From Paenibacillus sp. FSL R5-0345 (GTDB lineage Bacteria > Bacillota > Bacilli > Paenibacillales > Paenibacillaceae): a stretch of 64,000 nt of DNA. This document shows positions 36,776 to 44,544 of this stretch, piece after piece. A program made the position numbers and the translations under genes. Location of the stretch: the NCBI RefSeq assembly GCF_000758585.1, contig NZ_CP009281.1, positions 4,154,001-4,218,000 of the forward strand, read 5' to 3'. The notes beneath the pieces are model-generated. The model was not told the DNA's origin. It searched no databases and was given only the letters and a program-made list of their open reading frames with translations. Position 1 is the first letter of the stretch. Every line of letters starts with the position of its first letter.

Positions 36776-37615
36776 TTAAAAAGCTACCCCAATTCCACCT
36801 TCACCCGCATAGGTTCCCATTACAGGCCCCATACTTGAGAGTAAAACCTCTTTGAAGGGGTGCTTTTGTAAAATACGCTCTTTAATTTCAAGCGCAAGCT
36901 TCTCACAGTTACTGTGTACTATAGCGATAACAGCCTTCTCGTAATCATGCTGCTTCTCATCCAAATGTGCAAGCAGACGGTTTAATGCCTTTGGAAGACC
37001 CCGGGTCTTCTCTACTACCTCAACGGTGCCCTCTTCGCTGATTTTGAGCAGTAATTTAATATTTAGCACGGAAGCAACTGCCCCCGATATCCGACTTAGA
37101 CGTCCGCCTTTCATCACGTTCTCAAGTGTATCCAGTGTGAAATAAGCGCGAACTTCGTCAATTTGCTGAAGCACCTTTCCCTTCAGTTCTTGCAGACTCG
37201 TACAAGTCAATGACCACTTGGCTGCGAGACCCACAATCAGTGACAAACCTCCTGAGAAGGTCTTAGAATCTATAACCTCTATCGCATTGGAGTGCCCTTC
37301 TTCTTGATACATTTCCATAGCGATCATAGCAGTCTGATAAGTGCTACTAATATTAGAGGACATACATATGACCATAATGTCAGTGCCTTCCTCTACTTGC
37401 CTGAATGCCTCAAGGAATTGGTTTGGACTTGGACTTGCCGTAGTGGGCAGCTCCTTGGATTCAGCCATTTTAGCATAAAAGGTTTTCGTATCCGTATCCT
37501 CAGGCATAAGCTCATGCCCAAAGTGAACCGGTAGATGGATGACGGAAACATTATACTTCTCCATGTAGTCAAGGGGTAGGTCAGAACCGCTGTCTGTTAT
37601 GATCTTGATTGCCAT
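36776..37615 (-). CDS. DegV family fatty-acid-binding protein
   Basis: DegV proteins bind fatty acids and present them to the fatty-acid kinase FakA. The 279-residue product starts AIKIITDSGSDLPLDYMEKY, has the T-x-S loop motif TTASPSPNQF at about 56-65, MSSNISSTYQTA (headgroup region near 84) and a C-terminal GPVMGTYAGEGGIGVAF. Length is typical. It is monocistronic, with its own terminator. Confidence 0.93.
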   Translation of the reverse strand: MAIKIITDSGSDLPLDYMEKYNVSVIHLPVHFGHELMPEDTDTKTFYAKMAESKELPTTASPSPNQFLEAFRQVEEGTDIMVICMSSNISSTYQTAMIAMEMYQEEGHSNAIEVIDSKTFSGGLSLIVGLAAKWSLTCTSLQELKGKVLQQIDEVRAYFTLDTLENVMKGGRLSRISGAVASVLNIKLLLKISEEGTVEVVEKTRGLPKALNRLLAHLDEKQHDYEKAVIAIVHSNCEKLALEIKERILQKHPFKEVLLSSMGPVMGTYAGEGGIGVAF

Positions 37616-37786
37616 AATATAAGTACTCTCCTTTCAATATCAGTACTATTATAGCTATCATAAAATGAAATCTCCAGTAACCTTTATAACTTGAAAAATC
37701 CTTCGATTTGTGCTTATGTCTTTCTTCCTTAACTTGTCCTAATATGATATGGTTTATGAATAAGCGTATAGAAATGGAGTGTATGT

Positions 37787-38011
37787 ATGAGTAAGGGAAG
37801 AGTATGGAATAGAGGCAAGCATGACGGAACAGGACTATCAAGGAAAAAAAGTGTAGATCAAGAAGTAACAGCATCTACTGAAACAGAGAACAATGAAGCA
37901 TCGAATGAACTATCAAATTCTAGAATTGATACAGTTAAACCGATGAATCGTACAAACTGGGTAACTCGTCCAACGCGGGTCATCAATAAAGATTCCAAAG
38001 ATAAACAATAA
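37787..38011 (+). CDS. Small hydrophilic hypothetical protein
   Basis: The 74-residue product (MSKGRVWNRGKHDGTGLSRK onward) is highly charged and rich in Asn, Ser, Thr and Lys, probably disordered. GGAG is 7 bases before the ATG, and a terminator follows 10 bases after the stop, supporting a real gene. No family recognised. It is convergent with the FusB-like gene. Confidence 0.5.
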   Translation: MSKGRVWNRGKHDGTGLSRKKSVDQEVTASTETENNEASNELSNSRIDTVKPMNRTNWVTRPTRVINKDSKDKQ

Positions 38012-38015
38012 CGTT

Positions 38016-38047
38016 GAAAAAAAGGCTGCCCTCAAGGGCAGCCTTTG
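38016..38047. terminator. Shared terminator after FusB-like gene
   Basis: AAGGCTGCCC pairs with GGGCAGCCTT around a TCAA loop. The minus strand continues with a long T run, so it mainly ends the FusB-like transcript; it can also stop the small plus-strand gene. Confidence 0.88.
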
Positions 38048-38059
38048 CTAATCTAAACC

Positions 38060-38707
38060 TCATGCACGTGTGGAGAGAATAAATCTCTCAAGTGCTGCTG
38101 TATCCGTAATCCTATGATTACATTCTTGGCTTTCTATGCATATATATTGGCCAATAGAGGAGTAATCATCCGGCGAGGATTTCGCAAGCTTGGTCTTGAC
38201 CGTAAAAAAGGCAAGCTGTTGCTGCCGATTACAGAACAAGCAATAGCCCTTCTTGTTCATAGGTGTCATTCTTCCCTCGATACCGATAAACTGCCCTTCG
38301 AACGGATATACGATATATAATTTGTTGGTAGCAATATCTATCCAGCTCAGATATGTCATATATCGAAAGTCAATCACTGATAAATCCGGTACCTTCAGCT
38401 TCTTATTCTTAGGAAATAACTTCTGAACTTGTTTCGGCGTAATCTGTGGAAAAGGTTCTAAATAAACTTCTAATCCACTTAGAAACTTCTGAAAATCATC
38501 TGCCGTCTCAAAGGTAGATATTTGTTGCAGCATCTGCTGCTGAGTATCATTAAGTGTTGGAAAAGCTTCTATAACGTTCAACGATGAACGATATCTCACA
38601 GTCTCCAAGACTCTTCGATCTGCTACAGTTCGCAGTGTTTTCAGAAGAAAATCTGTTTGCTTCTTAATAAAATTATATTGATGGTTTCTAATAAATGGTG
38701 TGTTCAT
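38060..38707 (-). CDS. FusB/FusC-type elongation factor G-binding protein
   Basis: FusB-family proteins bind EF-G and free it from fusidic-acid-stalled ribosomes. The 215-residue length equals that of staphylococcal FusB/FusC. The helical N-terminal domain starts MNTPFIRNHQYNFIKKQTDF; the C-terminal treble-clef zinc finger has GYCLFCNRQQ (C156, C159) and QYICIESQECNHRI (C190, C196, H198). It is chromosomal here, with no flanking mobile DNA. The ribosome site (AAGGGG) is predicted to be sequestered by a hairpin, and a 16-codon leader peptide lies upstream, so expression is probably inducible by ribosome stalling. Resistance itself is an inference. Confidence 0.82.
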   Translation of the reverse strand: MNTPFIRNHQYNFIKKQTDFLLKTLRTVADRRVLETVRYRSSLNVIEAFPTLNDTQQQMLQQISTFETADDFQKFLSGLEVYLEPFPQITPKQVQKLFPKNKKLKVPDLSVIDFRYMTYLSWIDIATNKLYIVYPFEGQFIGIEGRMTPMNKKGYCLFCNRQQQLAFFTVKTKLAKSSPDDYSSIGQYICIESQECNHRITDTAALERFILSTRA

Positions 38708-38719
38708 TGCTTTTCAGCC

Positions 38720-38891
38720 CCTTATTTATATTGAAATTCCATAAGGTGCAAAGCCCATTATTAGAAACGATATGTTTAGTTTGGGCGATCATCCATCTAT
38801 CGCACCTCACGCAAAGTATCGCCCTAATTTAGGCTTTGCGTGAGGAACTTCTAGCTAATGGGCAAACCAGCATTAGCACAGTACCACCTCC
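38720..38891 (-). promoter_or_regulatory. Predicted translational attenuator of the FusB-like gene
   Basis: Reading on the minus strand there are five interacting segments. B (CCTCACGCAAAG, 38834-38845) is the end of the leader ORF and pairs over 12 bases with C (CTTTGCGTGAGG, 38805-38816). C also overlaps TGAGGTGC (38802-38809), able to pair with F (GCACCTTA, 38742-38749). F overlaps CCTTAT (38741-38746), which pairs with ATAAGG (38720-38725) at the ribosome site. Further alternatives: GCCCATTA (38856-38863) with TAATGGGC (38753-38760), GCAAAGCC (38832-38839) with GGCTTTGC (38748-38755), and GGGCGAT with ATCGCCC. A -10 box TATACT is at 38910-38915; the -35 is weak. Confidence 0.7.
38829..38879 (-). 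CDS. Leader peptide of the FusB-like gene, 16 residues
   Basis: A GTG start at 38877-38879 has GGAGG exactly 7 bases upstream (38887-38891). The frame encodes MLMLVCPLARSSSRKA and stops with TAA at 38829. Its final five codons coincide with segment B of the attenuator hairpin, so a ribosome stalled there would melt the B:C stem. The start codon could alternatively be the internal ATG at the third codon. The peptide is of the size seen for erm, cat and fusB leaders; no sequence match is claimed. Confidence 0.7.
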   Translation of the reverse strand: MLMLVCPLARSSSRKA

Positions 38892-38935
38892 AAATACATT
38901 CACGAAAAAAGTATAACAGGAATGTTTGGAACCGA

Positions 38936-39730
38936 CTAGACCCTATAGCCAACCTCTGCTTCATCTCTGGAGGGAGCTTCACCGATCAACTGCTTCAATA
39001 GTTTCTTCATCATGACCGAGGCCTTCACTTTAGTATGAAGACAAGGTGAGAGCTCAATTTCGTAGTTGCCTTGCTTAATCGTTTCTTTCAATTCCTCAAC
39101 AGTGGAGCAGTTGGTATTCAACCGATTCAATACGCTCCCATATTGCAGACATTGATGACTATCACTGCCGGCGATCACGGGTACACCCAACGTCTTCGCA
39201 AAGGGTGTAATCAGGTTCTTATAGGTCTCTGCTCCCTGCATGTAAATATCTTTTGCATTGAAATCAAAAGCATCTAATCTCCGAAGCAGCTCTGGGTCCA
39301 GTTGATGTAATGGCGTAGAAGTGCGGAAGGGATGTGCTCCAATTTTCCAAAGGTTATGTTCGTCCGCCATATCAAGCAATCTCTTAAAAGCAATAAAATT
39401 GCCCTCTTGAGTATGCTCTTCCAGTAAAGCTCGAACCGCTAGCACATTCTCCTTAAGTCCGATCAGCAGGATATGACCTGTCTCCGCAATATCCACTTCC
39501 ATACCCGGAAACAGTTTTAGCCCATTTACATCATAAAAATGCCCGTTATAGGGATACATCTGATCCAGTTCTTCATACATTGCAAAGAAATTCGAAGTGT
39601 TAAAATGCTCAGTCAAAGCCACTGCCTGTAATCCATTCGCTTTTGCCTCAAACATCATTTCAGCAAAATATTCTGGGGAAAACGTTGATTTCTTAGATAA
39701 TTTACCGTGTGTATGCAGATCAATATTCAT
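38936..39730 (-). CDS. PHP-domain phosphoesterase
   Basis: A 264-residue metal-dependent phosphoesterase of the PHP superfamily. Motifs: DLHTHGKLS (metal motif I, residues 4-12), TEHFN near 40, PGMEVDI near 75 (motif with Glu), GAHPFR near 133 and AGSDSHQ near 188. The substrate is unknown. It starts 34 bases after ecfT and seems to be the last gene of the ECF operon, suggesting it processes the imported compound. The FusB-like attenuator begins directly after its stop, without a visible terminator. Confidence 0.85.
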   Translation of the reverse strand: MNIDLHTHGKLSKKSTFSPEYFAEMMFEAKANGLQAVALTEHFNTSNFFAMYEELDQMYPYNGHFYDVNGLKLFPGMEVDIAETGHILLIGLKENVLAVRALLEEHTQEGNFIAFKRLLDMADEHNLWKIGAHPFRTSTPLHQLDPELLRRLDAFDFNAKDIYMQGAETYKNLITPFAKTLGVPVIAGSDSHQCLQYGSVLNRLNTNCSTVEELKETIKQGNYEIELSPCLHTKVKASVMMKKLLKQLIGEAPSRDEAEVGYRV

Positions 39731-39764
39731 GACTAATTCGTCTCCTTTGAGCTTGTAAGTTATG

Positions 39765-40598
39765 TTAATACACCAGTTTAGGGTAGAGATAACCGATCCA
39801 GAATAGCAAAATGATATAAGCCGTGGAACCGGATAAAAAATACCAGTCGGACCGCTTCATTTTCAAGTAAGATAGCTTGATCTTCTTCACTTTCTTATTG
39901 TTCAAACCGTAGCTAAATCCCCTAGTTTCAAGCGCCTCGATCGTGGTCCGAGAACGTTTAGCTGTGTTCAGCATAAGTGGGTAAAAGGCCAAAATTACAA
40001 TTCGTAAATAATACGTTGCCGTTCTCCAATACAACAGTCCATGTTGCAGGGGTCTTTGCCCTCTCAGTCTGAAAGACAACAAAATCTGATGAAATTCCTC
40101 CAGTAGCGTAGGCAAAATACGATAACCATAAGATAAGCTAAATGCAAACGTATCAGGTATTCCTAAAGATAGCAGGCCGTCACTAAGCCTTTCCGGATCG
40201 AGACTAGAGAACACCGTAATACTCGCTAGTGAAATCACTGAGAGCTTAAGCGTCAGCGTCAACATGGGTAGCAACGATTCAATCCCTCCGCCGAAAAAGA
40301 GCGACAGGATGAACATCCACCCAATTTGGCTGATTAATCCCAAACACAATATGAAAATAATATATGGACTGACGCGGGAGAGGACTGTCGTTAAGACCAT
40401 TAGTACGAACACCCCTAACAGGACCGTACGGTTATGTACGAACCAAGGTACTATGGCAAAGAACAAATACCAGAGCAGCAGAGTTCGCGGGTCGAGTCTC
40501 CCTAGAAAAGTGCTGCTGCTGTTATAAGCCGTCCCTAAGAGTTCCAGTTTGATTTGTTCTACAGATATACGGTCAAGTGCCCGTTTAACGGCTTCCAT
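39765..40598 (-). CDS. ECF transporter transmembrane component EcfT
   Basis: EcfT couples the two ATPases to the substrate-binding S protein in energy-coupling-factor importers. The 277-residue product has about five helices and the coupling-helix arginine motifs: SFRLRGQRP near residue 172 and EALETRGFSYG near 224 (A-R-G type). It overlaps the ATPase stop by 14 bases. The order S, ATPase-ATPase, T resembles ykoE-ykoD-ykoC of B. subtilis. Confidence 0.9.
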   Translation of the reverse strand: MEAVKRALDRISVEQIKLELLGTAYNSSSTFLGRLDPRTLLLWYLFFAIVPWFVHNRTVLLGVFVLMVLTTVLSRVSPYIIFILCLGLISQIGWMFILSLFFGGGIESLLPMLTLTLKLSVISLASITVFSSLDPERLSDGLLSLGIPDTFAFSLSYGYRILPTLLEEFHQILLSFRLRGQRPLQHGLLYWRTATYYLRIVILAFYPLMLNTAKRSRTTIEALETRGFSYGLNNKKVKKIKLSYLKMKRSDWYFLSGSTAYIILLFWIGYLYPKLVY

Positions 40599-42333
40599 GA
40601 ATTGCTGCCACCTCCTTCTGTACTTCCACTAGACTTACGAAGTCCTCCAAGCTGCTGCAAATGCGGGGCAGACCGAGCAACCGACTCAGTTCCATCAATT
40701 GTGTCTGAGCCAGACCCGCACGCCGTAATAGAAGTCCGTCCGCGAAGATTTCATCTTTCGTTCCGTCAGCAATAATTTGACCTTGATGCATAACTATAAT
40801 CCTAGTCGCCCATTCTGATACAAGTTGCATATCATGAGTCGCAATCACAACCGTCTCAACATGGCTGCGAAGCGTATCTAGTACATGTACCATTTCCTGT
40901 TTCGTCGAAATATCCAGATTCGCCGTTGGTTCATCGAGCAGCATGACAGCAGGACGAACCGCTGCTCCAATAGCCAGTGATACACGGCGCTGCTGACCTC
41001 CACTCAGAAGACGAGCGTCACGTTCTGCTAATTCACTGAGCCGGAATGCTGTGAGCATTTCTTCTACTCTCTCTTCTGCGTCGACTAGCTTTCGCGCTTT
41101 CAAATAATAAGCAATTTCTTTACGTACAGAATCCTCAATAAACATTTCCTCTGGGTTCTGAAATACGTAAGCTACGGTACCGGAAAGACGCTCGGGTGGC
41201 AGACCGTTCACAACCATCCCCTTCACATTTACCGTTCCTGCTGTAGGTCTGACAATTCCAGCAATCAGCTTCATTAAAGAAGATTTGCCCGCTCCGTTGT
41301 TTCCAATAAGAGCAATAGATTCACCTTGCCGCAGCTCTAACTGAACACCATTCAAAACAGGATGCATCGTCTTATGAATCGTGCGATAAGATAGGTGAAC
41401 ATTCTCCATCTGAACGACGTGCTTCACTTCCCCAGTTATAGTAAGGGATTGCTCGTAATTAGGCGCAGATGATTCCGTTCTCACGATCGCATCCTGGCGA
41501 AGCACCATGTGGGCGCTCCCTTCCGCAGCATTTAAGGGAAGTAAGTGGGTTCGCGGTGCATCAGATTGCAACAGCCAAGCTGCACGGGTGACATCCGGTG
41601 GATAGATGCCAAGCTCCAACAGTTCTTTTACAGATGAAAGAGCCTCCCTTACAGGCTTCTGCCATCGAACCTCCCCCTTATCCATCAGGACGACATTCTT
41701 ACAATAGTCTGCAATAAATTCCGCATGGTGTTCGATTACTACAATGGTCTTCCCCTGCTCCTCGTTCAATCGGCGCAAAATATCATAAATATGGCGGGCA
41801 TGCTGTGGATCCAGCTGAGCTACTGGTTCATCAATAACGAGAATTTCTGGATCCATCGCTAGAGCTCCGGCAAGAGCGAGCAAGTGCTTTTGCCCACCAC
41901 TCAATTGCCAGATAAATTCATTTCTTAAATCGCTAAGTCCGGTTAGCGCCAGTGCCCGTTCTCCCCGTTCCTTATAATCGGCAAATCCATAATTGAGCGG
42001 TGTAAACGACACATCGTCAAGTACCGTCGGGCGTACCAACTGATTCTCAAAATCCTGATATACATATCCTATATGTTTGGAAAGCTCCGCTACACTTTTC
42101 CCATCCGCCGGTTGACCGCAGATCGTCACCTCACCCGCGAAATCACCTGTGTAATAATGAGGAATTAAGCCGTTAAAACATTTACAGAGCGTGGATTTTC
42201 CCGAACCGTTACTACCTATAATGGCAATGAAATCTCCTTCATCTAACTGCAGAGATACATCTCGCAGTACTGGTTGTTCAGCTCCCGGATAAGTAAAGGT
42301 GACCCCATTCAGTTCGAGTATTGATTTACGCAT
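40585..42333 (-). CDS. ECF transporter fused double ATPase (EcfA-EcfA')
   Basis: The 582-residue protein is two ABC ATPases in one chain, as in YkoD. The first domain has Walker A GSNGSGKSTLC at about 40-50, signature LSGGQKHLLALAGAL and Walker B ILVIDEPVAQLD. The second has GNNGAGKSSLMK near 345, LSGGQQRRVSLAIGAA and VMLLDEPTANLD. It powers import with EcfT. It overlaps the S-component stop by eight bases and the EcfT start by 14, so the three proteins are translationally coupled. Confidence 0.93.
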   Translation of the reverse strand: MRKSILELNGVTFTYPGAEQPVLRDVSLQLDEGDFIAIIGSNGSGKSTLCKCFNGLIPHYYTGDFAGEVTICGQPADGKSVAELSKHIGYVYQDFENQLVRPTVLDDVSFTPLNYGFADYKERGERALALTGLSDLRNEFIWQLSGGQKHLLALAGALAMDPEILVIDEPVAQLDPQHARHIYDILRRLNEEQGKTIVVIEHHAEFIADYCKNVVLMDKGEVRWQKPVREALSSVKELLELGIYPPDVTRAAWLLQSDAPRTHLLPLNAAEGSAHMVLRQDAIVRTESSAPNYEQSLTITGEVKHVVQMENVHLSYRTIHKTMHPVLNGVQLELRQGESIALIGNNGAGKSSLMKLIAGIVRPTAGTVNVKGMVVNGLPPERLSGTVAYVFQNPEEMFIEDSVRKEIAYYLKARKLVDAEERVEEMLTAFRLSELAERDARLLSGGQQRRVSLAIGAAVRPAVMLLDEPTANLDISTKQEMVHVLDTLRSHVETVVIATHDMQLVSEWATRIIVMHQGQIIADGTKDEIFADGLLLRRAGLAQTQLMELSRLLGLPRICSSLEDFVSLVEVQKEVAAIHGSR

Positions 42334-43204
42334 CTACTTGACCTGCTTCCTGTCTTTTACGTGCTGACCGCCGAATGAGGGATATAATCGCTGTTGCTGC
42401 AACAACTGCTGCTACCAGCATACTCAGCCAAATCAAGCTCTCTTCATTGGACTCTGCCCAAGCAAACTCAAAATCACCAAAATTCCATCCGGATTCCGAC
42501 AGCAATTCCGATCCAAGCGCAACCATTACCAGAATTGTTCCAGAAATGACGAGCTTAGGAGATAACCAAGCCCCTGTTGCATATTTCATATTCCGTTCAC
42601 GCGGCTTCATGCCAAGTAAAGGTTCGATCTTTCCATATAAGCGTGGAACCAGATACATGGTAGGAATCAAAGCGAACAAGATACCAGAGAAGAGTACATC
42701 ATTCAAAAAGCCAACTCCCTCAATGACTACGATACTCTCTGCTAGACCTTTAACAGCTTCAAGCTCTTCTACACCCACCCATACCTTCACTATATCCACA
42801 ACAGAGCTGAAGAACTGATGAATCACTACACCAGTAATCGCCGCCACTCCAACCTGTCTGCGATTCTTCGGATCGGATACCATACGACCTGCAGTATACA
42901 TCGCTAGTGAGAAGGTAATGAATTTCTCCAGTTCTCCTAACCCACCAAATTGACCTAACATCAGTTCCCCGAAAATCACTTCACCTACAGCTGCCCCAAT
43001 GGCCGCATATAAAGGATGAAACAACATACATAAGGTCAAAGGAATGAAAGCAAAATATTCAATCGATAATTCAATGGGGCCTAGTTTGATCCCAGGCACT
43101 AGCTCCGTGAACATATTGGACAAACCGTAAAGCGACATCGATAGTACAAAAATCATCATTTTTTGTGACTGTGTCAGCATGTAGCGCGTTTTTATCGTAC
43201 TCAT
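42326..43204 (-). CDS. ECF transporter substrate-binding (S) component, unknown substrate
   Basis: A 292-residue membrane protein with about six to seven helices and the ECF S-type N-terminal pattern LGPIELSIEYFAFIPLTLCM, followed by HPLYAAIGAAVGEVIFGE. It is larger than vitamin S components (about 180-200 residues) because of an added C-terminal helix and charged tail after residue 210. Annotations of such proteins vary and the substrate is not evident. It is first in the operon with ATPase, EcfT and a PHP phosphoesterase, and divergent from an RpiR/SIS regulator, which points to a phosphorylated or sugar-like ligand (inference). Confidence 0.8.
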   Translation of the reverse strand: MSTIKTRYMLTQSQKMMIFVLSMSLYGLSNMFTELVPGIKLGPIELSIEYFAFIPLTLCMLFHPLYAAIGAAVGEVIFGELMLGQFGGLGELEKFITFSLAMYTAGRMVSDPKNRRQVGVAAITGVVIHQFFSSVVDIVKVWVGVEELEAVKGLAESIVVIEGVGFLNDVLFSGILFALIPTMYLVPRLYGKIEPLLGMKPRERNMKYATGAWLSPKLVISGTILVMVALGSELLSESGWNFGDFEFAWAESNEESLIWLSMLVAAVVAATAIISLIRRSARKRQEAGQVDA

Positions 43205-43312
43205 GAATATTTGGCCTCCCTACAGGAATTTATCTTCATTATAAGAAGGTCTTGTCAGCACAACTTTTACCAATTGTTAAATGAGAGTAATATTTTTTTC
43301 AATATTTTTAAC

Positions 43313-43332
43313 GTTGTAAAAATATTTACAAC
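43313..43332. promoter_or_regulatory. Palindromic operator candidate between ECF operon and RpiR gene
   Basis: GTTGTAAA and TTTACAAC form a perfect 8-base inverted repeat around AATA, within the 180-base divergent promoter region. Position and symmetry fit a binding site for the adjacent RpiR-family regulator. Confidence 0.55.
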
Positions 43333-43384
43333 ATCTTCGCACGATATATTCTATTTATCGCTTCATATTAGGAGGAATGAAAAA

Positions 43385-44218
43385 TTGTATAAAGATTGGA
43401 ATCGCCGCGCTTTCTCACCAAATCAACGAATTATTGCTGACTTTATCCAGAAAAATGAGCAACGTGTGGTCTATATGACCGAACAGGAAATGGCCGATGA
43501 GCTTAAATTGAGCATCGCCTCCGTCTCTCGTTTCTGGAAAGCGGCTGGATACAACCATGCCAAGGATTTCAAGAACCGACTTCGTTTCCGTTTCGAGTCC
43601 ACACCTTCCATAAAAATGCGTGATGCCATGCAAAGATCGGATGATAGTTCACTCCCTCAAGTACTGCTGGACAATTGCTCACATCATCTACAAGAAACAC
43701 GCCGCTATTTGAGCGACGAGGCACTGCAACGTGCAATAGAAGCATTATCTACAGCTCGCATTGTATATGTATATAGCCCCGGTCCATGTGCTGGATTGGC
43801 GGAGCTGATGATCTATCGTATGGCGCGTTTTGGATTACAAATGAAAAAAATGGCTCCCAGCGGACACGAGTTGTTAGAGTCCTTGATGCATGCTGATAAA
43901 CAAGATGTAGTACTTGTCTTTGGATTCGTTCAACTGTTACCGGAAATCGAAGTGATTCTGGACCATTCACGGGAAGTAAAATATCAGGTCATCTTGATCA
44001 CCGACAGACTCGTATATCCTCGATCCCAAGATGCAGATATTGTACTGTATGCCGGGAGAGGTGAGGTATGGGAATTTCACTCTATGGTCGGTCCCACTTA
44101 TATCATCGAGAATCTGATTCTTGGAGTAGGTTTAGCAAATAGGGATAGTAGTCTGAGCAAGCTGGACAATTTGCAGCAGCTAAGAGCGCAGTATGGAGGA
44201 AAGCTTCCGCGGAGCTAG
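43385..44218 (+). CDS. RpiR/MurR-family transcriptional regulator (HTH + SIS)
   Basis: RpiR-type regulators sense phosphosugars through a SIS domain. The 277-residue product has an N-terminal HTH_6 domain (SPNQRIIADFIQKNEQRVVY, then MADELKLSIASVSRFWKAAG with the recognition helix) and a C-terminal SIS domain from about 125 (ARIVYVYSPGPCAGLAELMI). A TTG start at 43385 is inferred: AGGAGG lies 9 bases upstream and the open frame before it lacks family similarity. It is divergent from the ECF operon, which it probably controls. Confidence 0.87.
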   Translation: MYKDWNRRAFSPNQRIIADFIQKNEQRVVYMTEQEMADELKLSIASVSRFWKAAGYNHAKDFKNRLRFRFESTPSIKMRDAMQRSDDSSLPQVLLDNCSHHLQETRRYLSDEALQRAIEALSTARIVYVYSPGPCAGLAELMIYRMARFGLQMKKMAPSGHELLESLMHADKQDVVLVFGFVQLLPEIEVILDHSREVKYQVILITDRLVYPRSQDADIVLYAGRGEVWEFHSMVGPTYIIENLILGVGLANRDSSLSKLDNLQQLRAQYGGKLPRS

Positions 44219-44451
44219 GATTAAATACGATAACAAAAAGATAACAAAAACACATATTTTTCGAATATTCTAGCGGTTTATTAAGTTTTTTTATTCAAAA
44301 TCACTAATCAACAATTAAAAACAAGTTTCCCAAGAAAAAAAATGGTCAACTGTATAAAATAATTATACGCCCCCTAAATAACATAATGCTAATATAATAA
44401 CGACAATTCCTATGAAGTTAGCAATTCCTCGAAAGCATAGTTAAATATGTC

Positions 44452-44512
44452 ACCCTCATTATTCAAACACTAGGAGGTGAACGCACGCTACAGGTATTAA
44501 CCTAATGAGGGT
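44452..44512 (+). promoter_or_regulatory. Hairpin in the mannanase 5' region exposing a Shine-Dalgarno-like loop
   Basis: ACCCTCATTA (44452-44461) pairs perfectly with TAATGAGGGT (44503-44512); the 41-base loop holds a full AGGAGGTGA with no plausible long ORF behind it. It lies 32 bases before the mannanase start. The rest of the gap 44219-44544 is very AT-rich, with several TATAAT-like hexamers, and shows nothing else I can support. Confidence 0.4.
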
Positions 44513-44544
44513 TTACATAAATAAAATTCATGGGGTGGTTTTTA

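Noticed and set aside
37581..37874. 97-codon minus-strand frame at the start of degV
   Set aside because: Overlaps the degV start and its promoter region, AT-rich hydrophobic composition, no ribosome site.
43211..43384. N-terminal extension of the RpiR-family regulator to an ATG at 43211
   Set aside because: The added 58 residues lack family similarity, cover the divergent promoter and palindrome, and a TTG with AGGAGG fits the domain start.
44219..44544. c-di-GMP riboswitch upstream of the secreted mannanase
   Set aside because: The GEMM core and tetraloop-receptor features are missing; only a simple long hairpin is present.
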